DNA from: Phlyctochytrium arcticum
Lineage: Eukaryota; Chytridiomycota; Chytridiomycetes; Chytridiales; Chytridiaceae
Length of the DNA: 64,000 bases
Assembly: GCA_025602905.1 (NCBI GenBank)
Contig: JAHLKI010000002.1
Span: 930,001 to 994,000 of the forward strand
Direction: 5' to 3'
Below the pieces are notes generated by a model, which did no database searches, had not been told where the DNA came from, and saw nothing but the letters and a program-made list of their open reading frames with translations. Of this stretch, positions 33,497 through 44,472 are shown in pieces; the first letter of the stretch is position 1; each line of letters begins with the position of its first letter. A program made the position numbers and the translations under genes.

Positions 33497-35443
33497 TCAT
33501 GAAGCAGCGGCGACCGGTGCGCAAGGACTTGATTCGACAGTCAGAGGGCCGCAAGTGACGGTTGACGATGATGATGCTTTGGATGATGGTGAGGAGGGAG
33601 GCGATGAGGGGTGCTCGACAAAAGTGAATGACGAGGAAGAGTGTGTTGGGGAGGAAGGCAGGTCATCAGAGTCGATGTGCATGCGTTCGTCGTGCGAGGC
33701 TTCAGTGGTGTCGGGAGAGATGTTGTTGATGGCCTCGGGGGATCGCGAGTCGGTTGAGGAGACGGTAGCATCATTCTTGTCTGGCGTTTGATCGGGGTGG
33801 TAGGAATGGCTTAGTTCCATCGCATCTTGCTCTGCCTCGGCTGGTAATGTCTCTTGTTGTGACTTTGGTTTCGATTCTGGTTGCGCTTCCGGCTGTGCTT
33901 CCCGCTGCAATTCTGACTGCGATTCTGGCTGTAACTCTTCTTGGCGACTTGGCTCCTGTGGCACTTGATCTTGAGAGGTTGAAGCGGCCTCAGTCTCCAT
34001 AGCCAAAGACTCTTGTGATTGATCGGAGTCGGTGGTGGTGGGGGCCGATTCAGGCTCAGAAACCGTGGCGGGAGCAGGTGCAGGTGAGGGCTCAGGGGTA
34101 GTGTTGGAGTCGATGACCATGTCGGATGGGGTGTCTTGTTCCACTGGTGCCACTTGTTGCGACTCAACTTGTGACTTGTCGGCAGAGGCAGGCTCCGGTA
34201 CTACTGGTGTCGCGGCCTCTTCTTGCTGCTGCTGCTGCTGCTGGGCGGGTTGGTCGACATCCATCTTTTCCGCTTCTTCGCTTTCTCGTGCCCTCCGAAA
34301 AGCATCCCTTCTCATCGCGTCAAGGTGTCCCAGGACAGTATTGACGGCCAAAACCACGTGTCGTCGTCGTTCCCGCACTGCTTTGACACCCCCACTCTCG
34401 ATGGCGTCGGCCCGGATCAGTAATGCAATGAGAGCCTCCTCGTATGCGACAAACGGCTTGTTTTCGTAAGGGAGGAATTGGTTGTTGGTGATTTGGAGAG
34501 GGGTGGACATGCAAGCGGGCTCGAGGGTGTGTTGAGCCTTGCGGAGATCAGAGAGGATGGAGGCGAGATTGCGAAGCTTGGGGAGTGTGTTGCGGTAGTG
34601 TTTCTGAAGGGTGCGGGCAGCATGGGCGCGACGGAAGGTATCGACGGGATCCGGCTTGGGGGGTTGTTGCTGTGCGGCTACTTTTGGTTGTGGTTCTTGA
34701 GTTTCGGGGGACACGGCAGTCTGCTCCAACGCAGAGCGGATGAATTCGATGGGAATCTCGCGGCGGGAGCTGTGGCGGGGAGCTGGGATAGTCTTGTCCT
34801 CGGTGGCGACTGCCTTGCCTTTGCCCTTGACATCTGGCTTCTTGACCGGAGTAGGAGCACGAGACTTTTCGGGAACAGGTATGGGGAGTTCTTCTTCTTC
34901 GCTGTCACTGTCACTGTCGCCAGCAGTGCCAAAACGTAGTTGCCAAGCAGGAATATCATCACAGTAACGGTGCCATTCACGTTCTTGTTGCCGTCGGGCA
35001 GCCTCCTCGGCCTTTTCCCGTTCCATGAGCTCGTACATCATTTGCGCAGCTGCAGCCTGTCGTCGACGTCGTTGGGCTTCCTCTTCCGCGGCCGCGGCCG
35101 CTGCTGCAGCACGTTGCCGAATTGCCCACTCGCGGTACAGTCGTTCTTCCTCCTCTGGAGCAGCTTGGCGACGAAGACGCTCTTCCTCCATGGCTTGGTG
35201 GTAGCGGGCAGCGGCCTGTTGGCGGGCCAGAGTCCGGCGACGTTCGAGTTCACAAGCGCGTTCTTGCTGGTAAAGGGCATGTTCGTAGGCGGCTTGTTGT
35301 TGCTGGAGTTGGCGACGACGACGGCCAGCCTGGAGTTGATCGTAGGCGTATTGCTGGGCCTGGCGACGACTGATCTGATCTTCGTAGTCCTTGGCAGCCA
35401 GAGCAGAAAACAAGTCGTGTTCGTCGGGTAGGACGTAGTACAT
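33497..35443 (-). CDS. BAG-domain Hsp70 cochaperone with an IQ-like motif
   Basis: The single exon encodes 648 residues. Residues 20-160 are a highly charged Gln/Arg/Glu/Ala coiled-coil region with poly-Ala. Next come an acidic patch (DSDSDSEEEE, about 177-185), an IQ-like helix AARTLQKHYR (275-284) and a BAG domain at roughly 290-385 (LRNLASILSDLRKAQHTLE... RHVVLAVNTVLGHLDAMRRD). The remainder is a Gln/Glu/Ser/Pro-rich disordered tail. BAG domains bind the Hsp70 ATPase domain and act as nucleotide-exchange factors. The IQ+BAG order is known from plant BAG6-type proteins. A perfect heat shock element and a TATA box lie upstream, matching a chaperone role. Long frames on the plus strand here are shadows of the repeats. 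Confidence 0.85.
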   Translation of the reverse strand: MYYVLPDEHDLFSALAAKDYEDQISRRQAQQYAYDQLQAGRRRRQLQQQQAAYEHALYQQERACELERRRTLARQQAAARYHQAMEEERLRRQAAPEEEERLYREWAIRQRAAAAAAAAEEEAQRRRRQAAAAQMMYELMEREKAEEAARRQQEREWHRYCDDIPAWQLRFGTAGDSDSDSEEEELPIPVPEKSRAPTPVKKPDVKGKGKAVATEDKTIPAPRHSSRREIPIEFIRSALEQTAVSPETQEPQPKVAAQQQPPKPDPVDTFRRAHAARTLQKHYRNTLPKLRNLASILSDLRKAQHTLEPACMSTPLQITNNQFLPYENKPFVAYEEALIALLIRADAIESGGVKAVRERRRHVVLAVNTVLGHLDAMRRDAFRRARESEEAEKMDVDQPAQQQQQQQEEAATPVVPEPASADKSQVESQQVAPVEQDTPSDMVIDSNTTPEPSPAPAPATVSEPESAPTTTDSDQSQESLAMETEAASTSQDQVPQEPSRQEELQPESQSELQREAQPEAQPESKPKSQQETLPAEAEQDAMELSHSYHPDQTPDKNDATVSSTDSRSPEAINNISPDTTEASHDERMHIDSDDLPSSPTHSSSSFTFVEHPSSPPSSPSSKASSSSTVTCGPLTVESSPCAPVAAAS

Positions 35444-35564
35444 GATGCTGTTGTCGTTGATGTTGATGTTGGTAGTGGTGTAGTGTCAAAGTCAAAAGTA
35501 GTAGTAGTGGTTGAAGTTGAAAGTTGAAGTTGCAAGATGCCGGGGAGGGAGCGGAGTCAACGCG

Positions 35565-35571
35565 TTATATA
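35565..35571 (-). promoter_or_regulatory. TATA box of the BAG-domain gene
   Basis: The minus strand reads TATATAA about 122 bp before the start codon and about 65 bp downstream of the heat shock element. Confidence 0.55.
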
Positions 35572-35635
35572 GACTTTCAGGCCATGGCTGTGCCGCTTTG
35601 AGTTTCTGGCAAGTTCTCGACATTTCCGCTGACAT

Positions 35636-35658
35636 TTCAGTTCCCGAAGCTTCGCGAA
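35636..35658. promoter_or_regulatory. Heat shock element with four alternating perfect pentamers
   Basis: TTC at 35641, GAA at 35646, TTC at 35651 and GAA at 35656 have exact 2-bp spacers, giving TTCnnGAAnnTTCnnGAA. A fifth TTC at 35636 keeps the 5-bp phase. It lies 198 bp upstream of the BAG-domain gene. This matches the consensus for trimeric heat shock factor Hsf1. Confidence 0.8.
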
Positions 35659-35957
35659 CCCCCCAAATCCAGCGGCATTTGTCAGGCTTTGGATTAGAAA
35701 GACTTTGGGGAACAAGGGTGATTAGTGAGCCAACGGCGATTAGTGAGACACGGCAACTTTCGGACTCAACGGGCGGCAATGGCATTGCAGTCAGGATCAG
35801 AGGTGGGTGACTGCTCTGGCATGCTGGAGCTATACACTGTAGAGCAGCACTCCCGGGCTGCCAGGTTAGCAGTCAAATGAACAACTTGAAGGAGTTACAC
35901 CCAGCAAAAAAACCAGTGTATTTGAGAAATGTTGGGTATGTATGATGGCGACAAATA

Positions 35958-37449
35958 CTATAACTGAACTTTCCGGTCCAACTCATGCCGACTAGTAGCA
36001 GTTACGTTGGTCAAGCTGGTATCCGCAGTGTTAATCTTTGGTGTGGAACCGTGAGCACCAGAAGGTTGGACCGTGAGATGTTTAAAAGAGCCGTTTGCTG
36101 GCCCGTCTCCTTTGGCTGCCTCGGATTTCCGCCCATGCGATGCTCCTTGCGTTCCTGCCGAATTACTGTGAACCCCAGACGTCTTTGAACTGATGGCAAT
36201 ATTGTAATGACTCTGGTTGTAGAGATACGCTGCAGAGTTAAAGACTCCTCCCAAGTTTGCTCCTACACACAAATGGTCAGTACCCAGCTCGAGTCGCAAA
36301 GGGACAGACATGGCACGTACCCATGATTCCAAAATACAGTAAAAACATCCTGAACCCATAGGGTAGCCGTTCGGCGCCTAGGCAAGTTGCCAAAAGTACT
36401 GCGCAGGGAATCCATTGCCCACAGGCTCCAATCATAAAGCTATTTAATCGTCGCACCTATTCATGACACGTCTCAGATTCCCTGATGGCAAACAGAAATG
36501 TAAAAATGTCTTACCGCTTGCTTCAACTGGGGTGTCAGCTTTTTCTTGCCAGCGTTGTGCTTCAGCGAGTTTACGCGGGTGATGGTGAGGTAGGATGTCA
36601 AGATGACTGTACTAATGGCAAAGATGAAAGTCGCGACTATAATAAAGTACTGGTCAGATCTTGGGTTAACCCCGAGAAAAACAAAAAGATTAACGTACTG
36701 GCTGTCAGCGTATAAGCTTGTCCCTGGAAAGTGGTAATGTTGGGCCCTTGACTAAATAAATCAAAACCCCAGAATAAGTCAAGAGCAGTTTGAGATCTGG
36801 AGAAGACCTCACTTACAAGTACAAGAAGGGACCCATGCCGTTAACAGCATTGGCAGATGCAAAAATCACAACACCCGGCAGGAAAGCCAGGAGGTGCGCG
36901 CGATATTCATATTTTCCAAAGGGTAGCGAAATGTCAAATATAACGACAAGACAAGACTGGATTGACAAGACGGTCGTCAACAAAATCTAAGAAAAAAAAA
37001 GCCGATTATTAAATTTTCCCACGATTCGCGTTACCCCAAATATCCGTGAGGTTCTGACCTGGTAACAGACAAACACGAAAACCAGTGTCCCTAAAAGTTT
37101 TCCAACGCCTTCATCCGGATACCGTTGTCGTGAAATCAGTGCAATATGGTCCATTACATGGGCTATGGCAAACAGTAGATCGGCGGCACATCGGTAGAGC
37201 GGTAGTCGTTCGGTATATGTTTCGTACTTTTTTTGTTTGATGGCACCCGCCAATACATGCACTGAACCAATGGATGTAGCTGCAATGCACACCAAAGCCA
37301 TAATATGCTAAAATGCAAAATTCGGATCAGTAACTGGGTATGCGCAGGGCAAAAGCTCCCACACTTACAATGCCGTAAAAATTGGGCAAATCATTCCAGA
37401 CGACCGCACATTCTCCTGGCGTGGATTCGACCCACAAGCAGCTAGACAT
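35958..37449 (-). CDS. Seven-transmembrane receptor-like protein
   Basis: Seven exons (37369-37449, 37059-37307, 36817-36986, 36699-36751, 36515-36636, 36321-36456, 35958-36262) join in frame with consistent phases and total 1116 nt (371 residues). Seven hydrophobic segments can be traced: YGIHIMALVCIAATSIGSVH, LLFAIAHVMDHIALIS, LLGTLVFVFVCYQILLTTVL, LLAFLPGVVIFASANA, AIVATFIFAISTVILTSYLT, NSFMIGACGQWIPCAVLLAT and MFLLYFGIMGANLGGVFNSA. The last ends NSAAYLY, loosely like the NPxxY motif of class A receptors. The loop after helix 5 is short and basic (KHNAGKKKLTPQLKQA), as expected for G-protein contact. The C-terminal tail of about 90 residues is Ser/Thr-rich. Ligand and subfamily unknown. 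Confidence 0.78.
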
Positions 37450-37773
37450 TTCTCAACGTATACTTTCTTCAAATCTGCGGTAGTTTCGAGACCTGAATGC
37501 AGAGCCTGGGGACTAAAAACTGTGCTGCAAGAGTGACAGGCACGAAGGAGACGTCTAAATATCTGCGGCATCTTTTCGGAAGGTACAATATATATGTATC
37601 GGCTTCTGGAAATGCGGGCAGTCAATGCGCACCAACGCCAACAGTACTAATGTGACCTCTATTCCACAACCCCGGCATGGTTCAAAAAAACATTCATCTA
37701 TTCAAAGATCCGCACATTCAAAGTTTGTTATTCATGACTCGTGGAATTCAAAGCCAAATTAAGACAAGATCAA

Positions 37774-37781
37774 TACTTATA
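37774..37781. repeat. MULE target site duplication, left
   Basis: TACTTATA immediately flanks the left inverted repeat and is repeated at 40525-40532. Eight bp is within the range usual for Mutator-like elements. Confidence 0.9.
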
Positions 37782-37943
37782 GGGAAGTCCTAGCGCGACG
37801 CCCGGGGTGGAAAAGTTAAAGCGACGCCCCTCCAAAAAGGATAAAATTTGTTGGGAAGTCCTAGCGCGACGCCCGGGGTGGAAAAGTTAAAGCGACGCCC
37901 CTCCAAAAAGGATAAAATTTGTACAAAAAGGGATTTAATTGAG
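37782..37943. repeat. MULE left terminal inverted repeat, partly duplicated
   Basis: A 71-bp unit (37782-37852) is followed by the full 91-bp inverted repeat (37853-37943), which matches the reverse complement of 40434-40524. Confidence 0.9.
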
Positions 37944-38076
37944 CCTTGACGCGCGACGCGCCTGAGTTCGCGCTCCTGCCAGATCTCGCTCAGACCATCT
38001 TCACGTTGCAACTGTCTTGTTTGCGCTCTTCACATACACAGTCCAACAACGTTCTCACATTGCCACTTTCTGCATC

Positions 38077-40386
38077 ATGCTCACCCTCCATACGCCTGAA
38101 CTATCTGATTCCGATGATGATTTGTAAGGATGGTGATGACGCGTAAACAAACATTGCTCACCTCATTTTGCCAGTAACTTCGCGTATGATACCGCACTTG
38201 CACAATATGTTGAAACTGCCAATATGAATACTGCCAACATGGATACTGTCATTATGGATGCTGCGGGATATGAAGCGAACTTCGACCCCCCGAACGACAA
38301 TCAGTCCGCTGCCGAATTTGGGGCTGCCCGCGACATACGCACCGACAACCATCAGCTACAATCCCCCCCAATTGTCGATAAGCAAATGCTGCCCCCCGCA
38401 ATAGATGGAATTGGATACCATACCCGCGAAGACTTACAGGACGCTATCAATGCCTTTGCTGGGAACCAAGGCTACGCGGTCACCATCAGAAGAACGGCAA
38501 AGAAGGGCAGAAAGATTACGTTCGGGTGTTGTCATGGGCGAGCCAAAGACAAACCTGGCGGAGGCAGAAAGCGCTTGCCGGAAGGCGCCGTCCACCGAAA
38601 CAGAGGAAAGAGGCAATTTGGATGTGAAGCGACTATGACCGGAAAGCTATGCCCGGACGGCCTGTGGAGATTGACGGCAGTTTCCGGGCATCAGCACAAC
38701 CATCCACCCACTCACCGACCCCAAGACTACCCTGTTCTCCGTCGTCTGACGGTCGCCACTGAAGAGTCTGTCGTACATATGCACCAAAGCGGCGTGACGC
38801 CAGCTGCCATTATCAGTACAGTGCGAAAAAGTAATCCCAGTACAAACATTTGCCAACAGTCGGTTTACAATGCCGTTGGCAAAGCCAAGCAGATCGATCT
38901 GAATGGCAAAACGCCTCTTCAGCGGCTTCTGGAAGATCTCGAACAGGACCGCTGGGCATATCGCCTCAAGCGGAACGAAGCTGGTGACTTGTCCAGCTTG
39001 TTTTTCACGCACAAAACATCCCTGAAATGGGCGAGGACCTATCCGACATCCATCCTGATGGATTGTACATATAAGACAAATCGCTTCAAAATGCCTCTTC
39101 TCCATGTAGTCGGCATGACCTCCACCAATCAGACCTTCTCCATCGGCTTTTGCTTCATGACTGCTGAGGATGAAGTAGGCTACAGCTGGGCGATCCGCGC
39201 GTTGGTTGACTGTGTTTACAAAGGATATCAACTTCCAAGCGTGATTGCAACCGATAGAGAGAAAGCCTTGATGAACGTGCTCGAGACCGTGATTCCCAGC
39301 GCCAAGCTACTGCTCTGTCGTTGGCACATTTTCAAGAATTTAGCTGCGAACTTAAAGTCGGTGGTAGGTGATGACGACCGGTGGGCAGCCTTGGAGCGTG
39401 ACTTTTGGAAAGTTGTGGGGGCTGCAACGGAGGAAGCATTCCGCATTGAATGGGCAAGATTTCTAACAACTTGGGAGGAGATCCCCAGAATCACATCGTA
39501 CATCACCGAGGAATGGGTCGGACCGTACAAGGAACGATTTATCACTTGCTGGACGAACGTAGTTCCGCATTTAGGCAATTTGAACACCTCCAGAGTAGAA
39601 GGTGCCCATCACATGCTTAAATCCTATATTCTCACTTCAACCAAAACTCTACTCGAGGTAGTTCGAGCCGTGGAACGATGCCTCACGAACCGAGATGACG
39701 AGCTGGAGAAGTTATTGACGAAAAATCAAACCACAATCTACCCATCCACAAACCATCCGATTTTTGACTCTGTACGGATGATGGTCTCAACGTTTGCCCT
39801 CGATCTCGCTGCTGAGGGATTGGCTGACTGTATGATGCCATGTGGACAGAGACCAGCTGCCGAATGCTCCCAGACGTTTGCGGTATGGAAGGGTGTTCCG
39901 TGCAGGCATCATATGATGCGTTTGCTGATCAGCGGAGGGGTCCTTGCCGTCAACGATTTCCATAAACATTGGCGGCTGAAAAGGTTACTGCCAATTGTGG
40001 AAGAATTCGATGCAGTTACTGGCATTGAGCTGGAGGAGACACAGGAGGAGAGTGCTGAAGATCGCAATGGCCAAGCAGACCTTGGAGCCCCGCCCTTGTG
40101 GTCTGCATTGAGCCCATCTCAGCAAGCGGAGATCCTGGAGTTACTCGCCCGTCCTGTCAGCGATCCAGTAGTGCGACGAACAAAGGGCCGACCCCAAGGG
40201 GCAAAAGGCAAGAAACACAGTAAGGCGGCGACGAGTACGCAGCGGGACCCCTCGCTTTTTGAGCACGCCGCACGTCCCAAAATCAATTGTAGTGCGTGCA
40301 AAGCGGCCGGCCGGCCATCCGAGGGTCATAGGAAGAACAGCCCGAAGTGCCCGAGCCTTGCTGGACCGTCGTGCTCCACATTCTAG
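38077..40386 (+). CDS. MULE transposase
   Basis: Cut-and-paste transposase of the Mutator family. The longest uninterrupted frame starts at 38224 (720 codons). A 51-bp intron (38124-38174, GTAAGG...CCAG) joins an upstream exon 38077-38123 in frame, giving 752 residues. The N-terminal region has a Cys/His-rich FAR1-like DNA-binding pattern (ITFGCCHGRA..., FGCEATMTGK..., HQHNHPP). The catalytic triad can be placed at D312 (MDCTYKTNR), D376 (TDREKAL) and E491 (RVEGAHHML). The CHGxxH-like CRWHIFKNL follows the second Asp. A SWIM-type zinc finger (CSQTF...VPCRHHMMRL) comes next, and the C terminus has a further Cys cluster (INCSACKAAG). No frameshift or stop interrupts it. Confidence 0.93.
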
Positions 40387-40433
40387 TGTATTTATTGTGT
40401 GTGAATTTTGTGTTGTGTTTTAGTTTTGTTTTC

Positions 40434-40524
40434 CTCAATTAAATCCCTTTTTGTACAAATTTTATCCTTTTTGGGGGGGCGTCGCTTTAACTTTTCCACC
40501 CCGGGCGTCGCGCTAGGACTTCCC
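40434..40524. repeat. MULE right terminal inverted repeat
   Basis: The 91 bp are the reverse complement of 37853-37943 with very few differences (a C/T change in the C-run region). The repeat ends exactly at the target duplication. Confidence 0.9.
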
Positions 40525-40532
40525 TACTTATA
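40525..40532. repeat. MULE target site duplication, right
   Basis: TACTTATA, identical to 37774-37781. Confidence 0.9.
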
Positions 40533-41122
40533 TCACGCACACAAACATTCCATAACAATAACTGAGCCAACCCAAACATCTCAGCCCTTAGGAATCGGTA
40601 AGCTTGAATTCCTTTTTTAATTTGCTAGTTTGAGGGTCGGTTTGTCACCCGTCACCCAATCCATTGGCGTTAAATGGAAATCACCGACACTGTGGGCGTC
40701 CTTAACTCCAGTAGACCACCGTGAGTTGGGCCAAAAAACTCTAATCTGCGGACCGGCAATGTAAATAGCTCAGGTTGCCATATGAATAAACTTCACATGG
40801 CATTCACGGTTGACGAGAGATGTCGTGCGTTGAAATCACAATGAGATGCACCCATGGCCGTACTGGCGCACCAAATAAGTACTACGAAAATGGGTGGTGA
40901 TCCCTCTGTTTGGAGGGCCCGCAGGTTCGCTCTCTGGTCGGCCTCCACGGCTTCAACTTTAACAGTGAAGGGCCAAGACCGTAGCATCACCCCACGACGG
41001 GGGCCGGCGGTAGTTCAGGCACATCCCAGCGGTACGTCAATCGTAACGAAATAGGAAGCCAAAGAAGAATGAAGCACGGTGTGAGGTGCGAGACAAAGAC
41101 ATGAAAGTGACTAGATGTCAAG

Positions 41123-41358
41123 TACCCATTACGCTGAATCTCGTATCTATGACCAAGTTCCAAGTCATCCAGATCACCCATAATATCGATCTTAGAATGA
41201 TGAATCCAAAAGTTCAAAGCATTCCTTAAACTCGTACTATCCTGACCACGATGCGCTACTGAGAAAAAAATCTGGTAAAGTATCTGTTCGATATTAATTA
41301 ACTCGAGTCGGAGTTTGAGTTTGACTATCGGAGCTGCGGCGGCGGTGAGGTGGGACAA
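41123..41358 (-). CDS. Unidentified first exon of a minus-strand gene
   Basis: From ATG at 41358 a coding-looking frame (MSHLTAAAAPIVKLKLRLEL... then NALNFWIHHSKIDIMGDLDD) runs to a possible GTACTT donor near 41122. Amphipathic and charged residues, with no low complexity, favour a real exon. A second possible exon lies at about 40793-40950, but I could not close the frame across it. The MULE end is 0.6 kb away. It is divergent from the gene at 41699. Family unknown. Confidence 0.35.
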
Positions 41359-41698
41359 GGTTGTGGCGGCGGAGTTGTCTGTTGTTCAAAATACCTTCTG
41401 GCCAGTCTTCGTTTCACACTCCTTAGAAGATCAGCTACATTTCTGGGTTGGGATACTGGACGAATACCATCTCTTCACTGCCGAATAGGTTATCTCTTGC
41501 TGGACGCAGAATATTCAAGAGGTTGTTCACTTGGTTTGCCGATTTTAAAGTCCTTGCAGTTGTTTCGGACTTGCAGCAAGCCAATTGCCAAAACGAAGCA
41601 GCAGTACTCTACCCCAGGACGCACAAACGAAAAGACTATCGGCCTGAAAACATATACCCAAACAACCAGAAAAGTTTTCTGCTGCATTTCTATTCATA

Positions 41699-42814
41699 GT
41701 GGCGTACTCTGGATTTTCGTCCGAGGACAAGTTACTGGGCCGGACGACGCCCGACAACACTTACCCGCTAACAAGTGTATCGTCCTTACCTCCCCAGCAA
41801 TCTCTTTCCCACTATCCGTCGTATACTGGTATCGAAGAAAGACGGAGGAGCAGTCATTCTGACGAGTTTGACTCTTCGCACGGACCACCCAACATGGGTG
41901 TTTCGGTCTTGCCGTTAACGTCATCATATAATGGTCTGCCTTTGGTAGCGCCCAACACGACCCGGGTACTCTCTCTGCTGGTCATAACCTCGTTGGCGAC
42001 GTTGGTGTTTACGGTGGTTCCCGTTCTGGTGGAGTTGCCCGCTATCCGAGCACCATGGTACGTCGGAAACGACATTTTGCGGCTGCTAGAACCGATTGTG
42101 GCCATGCCACTGTATTTCTTGGTGGTCTTAGAGAGTGGTGTATTTGGGCATCCTTCAGTGAGTCGTAAGTATTTTCCGTTTACAAATCTCTCTCTCTCGG
42201 TGACTTGTATCTAACTGTAATGATTTTATAAAGTGCGATATCGAGTAGGCGTAGCTCTAATGATATCTGCTGCCATCTACCAACAAGGCGCTGGATTCCA
42301 CTCGGCCTCAAACATGTATAAGCACCCCCTGGACGACTTTATGGAAAAGAACCCCGACCTCGTGGCCACCTACCCCTTCTTCAACGAGTTCCGGGATTGG
42401 ATCCGCAATATTTGGCAACACGATATTTCCCACTACATGTATGCCCTCGGCGGTATTCTGATGAGCATGGTGATTGCCTATGTATACCGCAACGCCAACG
42501 TCGTCTTCACCGGCTGGCAACGGTTCCTCTGGTTCATAAGTGTCCTTCTTTATACCATCATTATTACCGCCATCGCCATTGAGTTTCCCAAAGGGCCGCT
42601 GGTGGCATATATTCTGATTGGAGTGTACGGGGTGGGAACGCTGGGAACCTATCTCTTGCGTCGGGAGGGATGGAAACTGGCGTTTAAGTTGGGTCGACGG
42701 TATGTGGTGCAAATGTATCTGGCGGCGTATGTGTTGGCGGCAGTTTTGGTGTCGACGTGGGTGGGCTATGCCAAGGGGCTGAAGAATAGGGAAGAGGCGG
42801 GTATCAAATTTTAG
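41699..42814 (+). CDS. Multi-pass membrane protein of unknown function
   Basis: The exons 41699-42164 and 42234-42814 give 348 residues. The first 75 residues are Ser/Pro-rich and soluble. Several hydrophobic segments follow: LSLLVITSLATLVFTVVPVL, PIVAMPLYFLVVLESGVF, VALMISAAIYQQGAGFH, YMYALGGILMSMVIAYVY, FLWFISVLLYTIIITAIAI, VAYILIGVYGVGTLGTYLL and MYLAAYVLAAVLVSTWVGYA. Conserved-looking polar positions are QGAGFHSASN and WQHDISHYMYALGG, with several His residues at helix ends, which hint at a metal- or lipid-related enzyme but are not diagnostic. No family can be named with confidence. Confidence 0.75.
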
Positions 42815-43098
42815 ATAGAGACATTCTGCCTCATTTTACATATGTACATATATCTTACATCTGCTACCATGGTTCATACAAATAGAAGTATTCGCTGACA
42901 ACTCCTTCTGGCTGCATTTAACCACCATTGCGGATAGACTGCGTAGGAGGTCCGACAGAAATGGGGAGTTCATGCTTCAGCGTCGGGTATCTTTATTTAA
43001 AAAAGAAAATCATGAAACGTACGTTACAGAGAAGTAATAATGGGTTGTTACGAATCGGGAAAATAGAGAGGCAGTTACAGAAGAGGACGATGAAAGCC

Positions 43099-44448
43099 TT
43101 AGATATCCGCATCCATGGCAGCATTACTATGTGCTTCTTCCAGGGATGTTGCGGCAGGATCTTTGCTTTCGTTTTTGGGGTCAAAGTGTTCTGCAGATGG
43201 AGTCAAGTGCGATGGAGGAGATGCAGGGCGATGCAAGACTCCTCCTCCTAACGTAATGTCAGCAGCTGGATCTTGTCAGGAAATGGAAAAAAATCCGCTT
43301 ACCTGGCCGCCACACTGTAAATTCCACAACATGGCCGGTAAGACTCGGCAAGACCAATTTATCACGCCCCCATTTTCGCACTTTTGCGTCCTTGGGCATG
43401 GCCGGTCTCGTCGCGCCGCCGGGGGCAGATCCAGCCATGCCGGAACTTCCAGATACAGCTCCACCACCACCTGCAGCCGAAGATGCATACGGCGACCATG
43501 TTCCTGGAGGGACTGGGACACCTGATCCGCTATTTGGCGGTGCTTTCTTCTTTACACGCTTCTTACGTGGTTTGGGAGTTATTGTCGGCGTGGGAGGGGA
43601 TTTTGCCGCGATTGGATTTGAAGGGGTGCTGGTTGCCAGAGCAGCTGGATCGGAGGAGTGTATGGTGGGGGATGGAGGCTGGGGCCCCATATCTACCGAG
43701 AAAGTTTAGTCCATGTGGATTACTTAAAGCGTACGTAAAGTATACCTGAGGGTACTGTATCTATATCTTCCACCTTCCCTATGCTTGGTATGTAAATCGC
43801 GTCGGGCCCTTGTGCTCGACCCCGCACTGGTGCAGGATGAGCAGTACTTCCAGCGCTAGCAGAATGTTGCACGGGCGGCGGCCCTTCCCCCTTTGTCTTT
43901 GTGGTCCCCCCCGTCGTCCAGCTATATGTCTTTCCGCCCCCTCCTCCATTTAAAGCAGCGTGTAGCGCAATGCGAACATCATCTGGATCGGCAGGCGGTG
44001 GTGGCTCGCGTTTCTTTAAGCGACGAGGATTGGATGCGCCGGGAGTCGAAGGTGCTGCTGGCCCGTGCGTCGCCGAATTAGAATGATGTGAATTGTTACG
44101 AGTTAGCGTGGGTGTCCCTTGTTGCGAATGTGAGCGAGCGTGTGATGGATGCGGTGGACTTTGTGCTTCTGGTTGATATGGCGGATGTGCGGATGACAAG
44201 GGTGGGGTAGAGGCTGGAGGTGGTGGGGATGAATAAGGCAATCCAACTGAGCGCTGCCTCCCTGCTTTTGAGTGGGAAGAGGCTGCAGCAGAGGGAAGGG
44301 AGGTCGTATTTGAATGAAGTCGAGGTGGACGCGCAGGTGGAGGAGCTAGATCAGTTCCACTGGCTGTGGCAGGAGAAGGGACGGGACGAGAACGTTTGAG
44401 CTTCAGTTTGAGGGCAGGTCTGGGACTCTCCCCGCTACTGTCGGCCAT
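43099..44448 (-). CDS. Pro/Ser-rich protein, possibly an INO80 subunit (Ies4-like)
   Basis: The exons 43746-44448, 43303-43692 and 43099-43247 join in frame (413 residues). Most of the protein is disordered and rich in Pro, Ser, Ala and Gly, with a basic patch PRKPRKKRVKKKAPP-like before the C-terminal third. The only segment with a folded look is VRKWGRDKLVLPSLTGHVVE, followed by FTVWRP. This aromatic-basic and SxTGxxVxFxxW pattern recalls the short conserved motif of Ies4-type INO80 chromatin-remodelling subunits, but I recall that family only loosely. The reading frame and splice sites are well supported; the function is not. Confidence 0.68.
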
Positions 44449-44472
44449 CCCTCCCCACTAATGTAATTTCGT

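Larger units (their letters stand above)
37782..40524 (+). mobile_element. Complete Mutator-like (MULE) DNA transposon
   Basis: The 2743-bp element is bounded by terminal inverted repeats beginning GGGAAGTCCTAGCGCGACGC and flanked by the 8-bp duplication TACTTATA. It carries one transposase gene. The left end has the outer 71 bp of the inverted repeat twice in tandem (37782-37852 and 37853-37923), the second copy continuing into the full 91-bp repeat. The right end has a single copy. The left and right repeats are almost identical, and the transposase frame is open, so the insertion looks recent and the element possibly active. Confidence 0.93.

Noticed and set aside
34032..35431. Several plus-strand frames across the BAG gene
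   Set aside because: Ser/Cys/Leu-rich antisense translations of Gln/Ala/Arg repeats.
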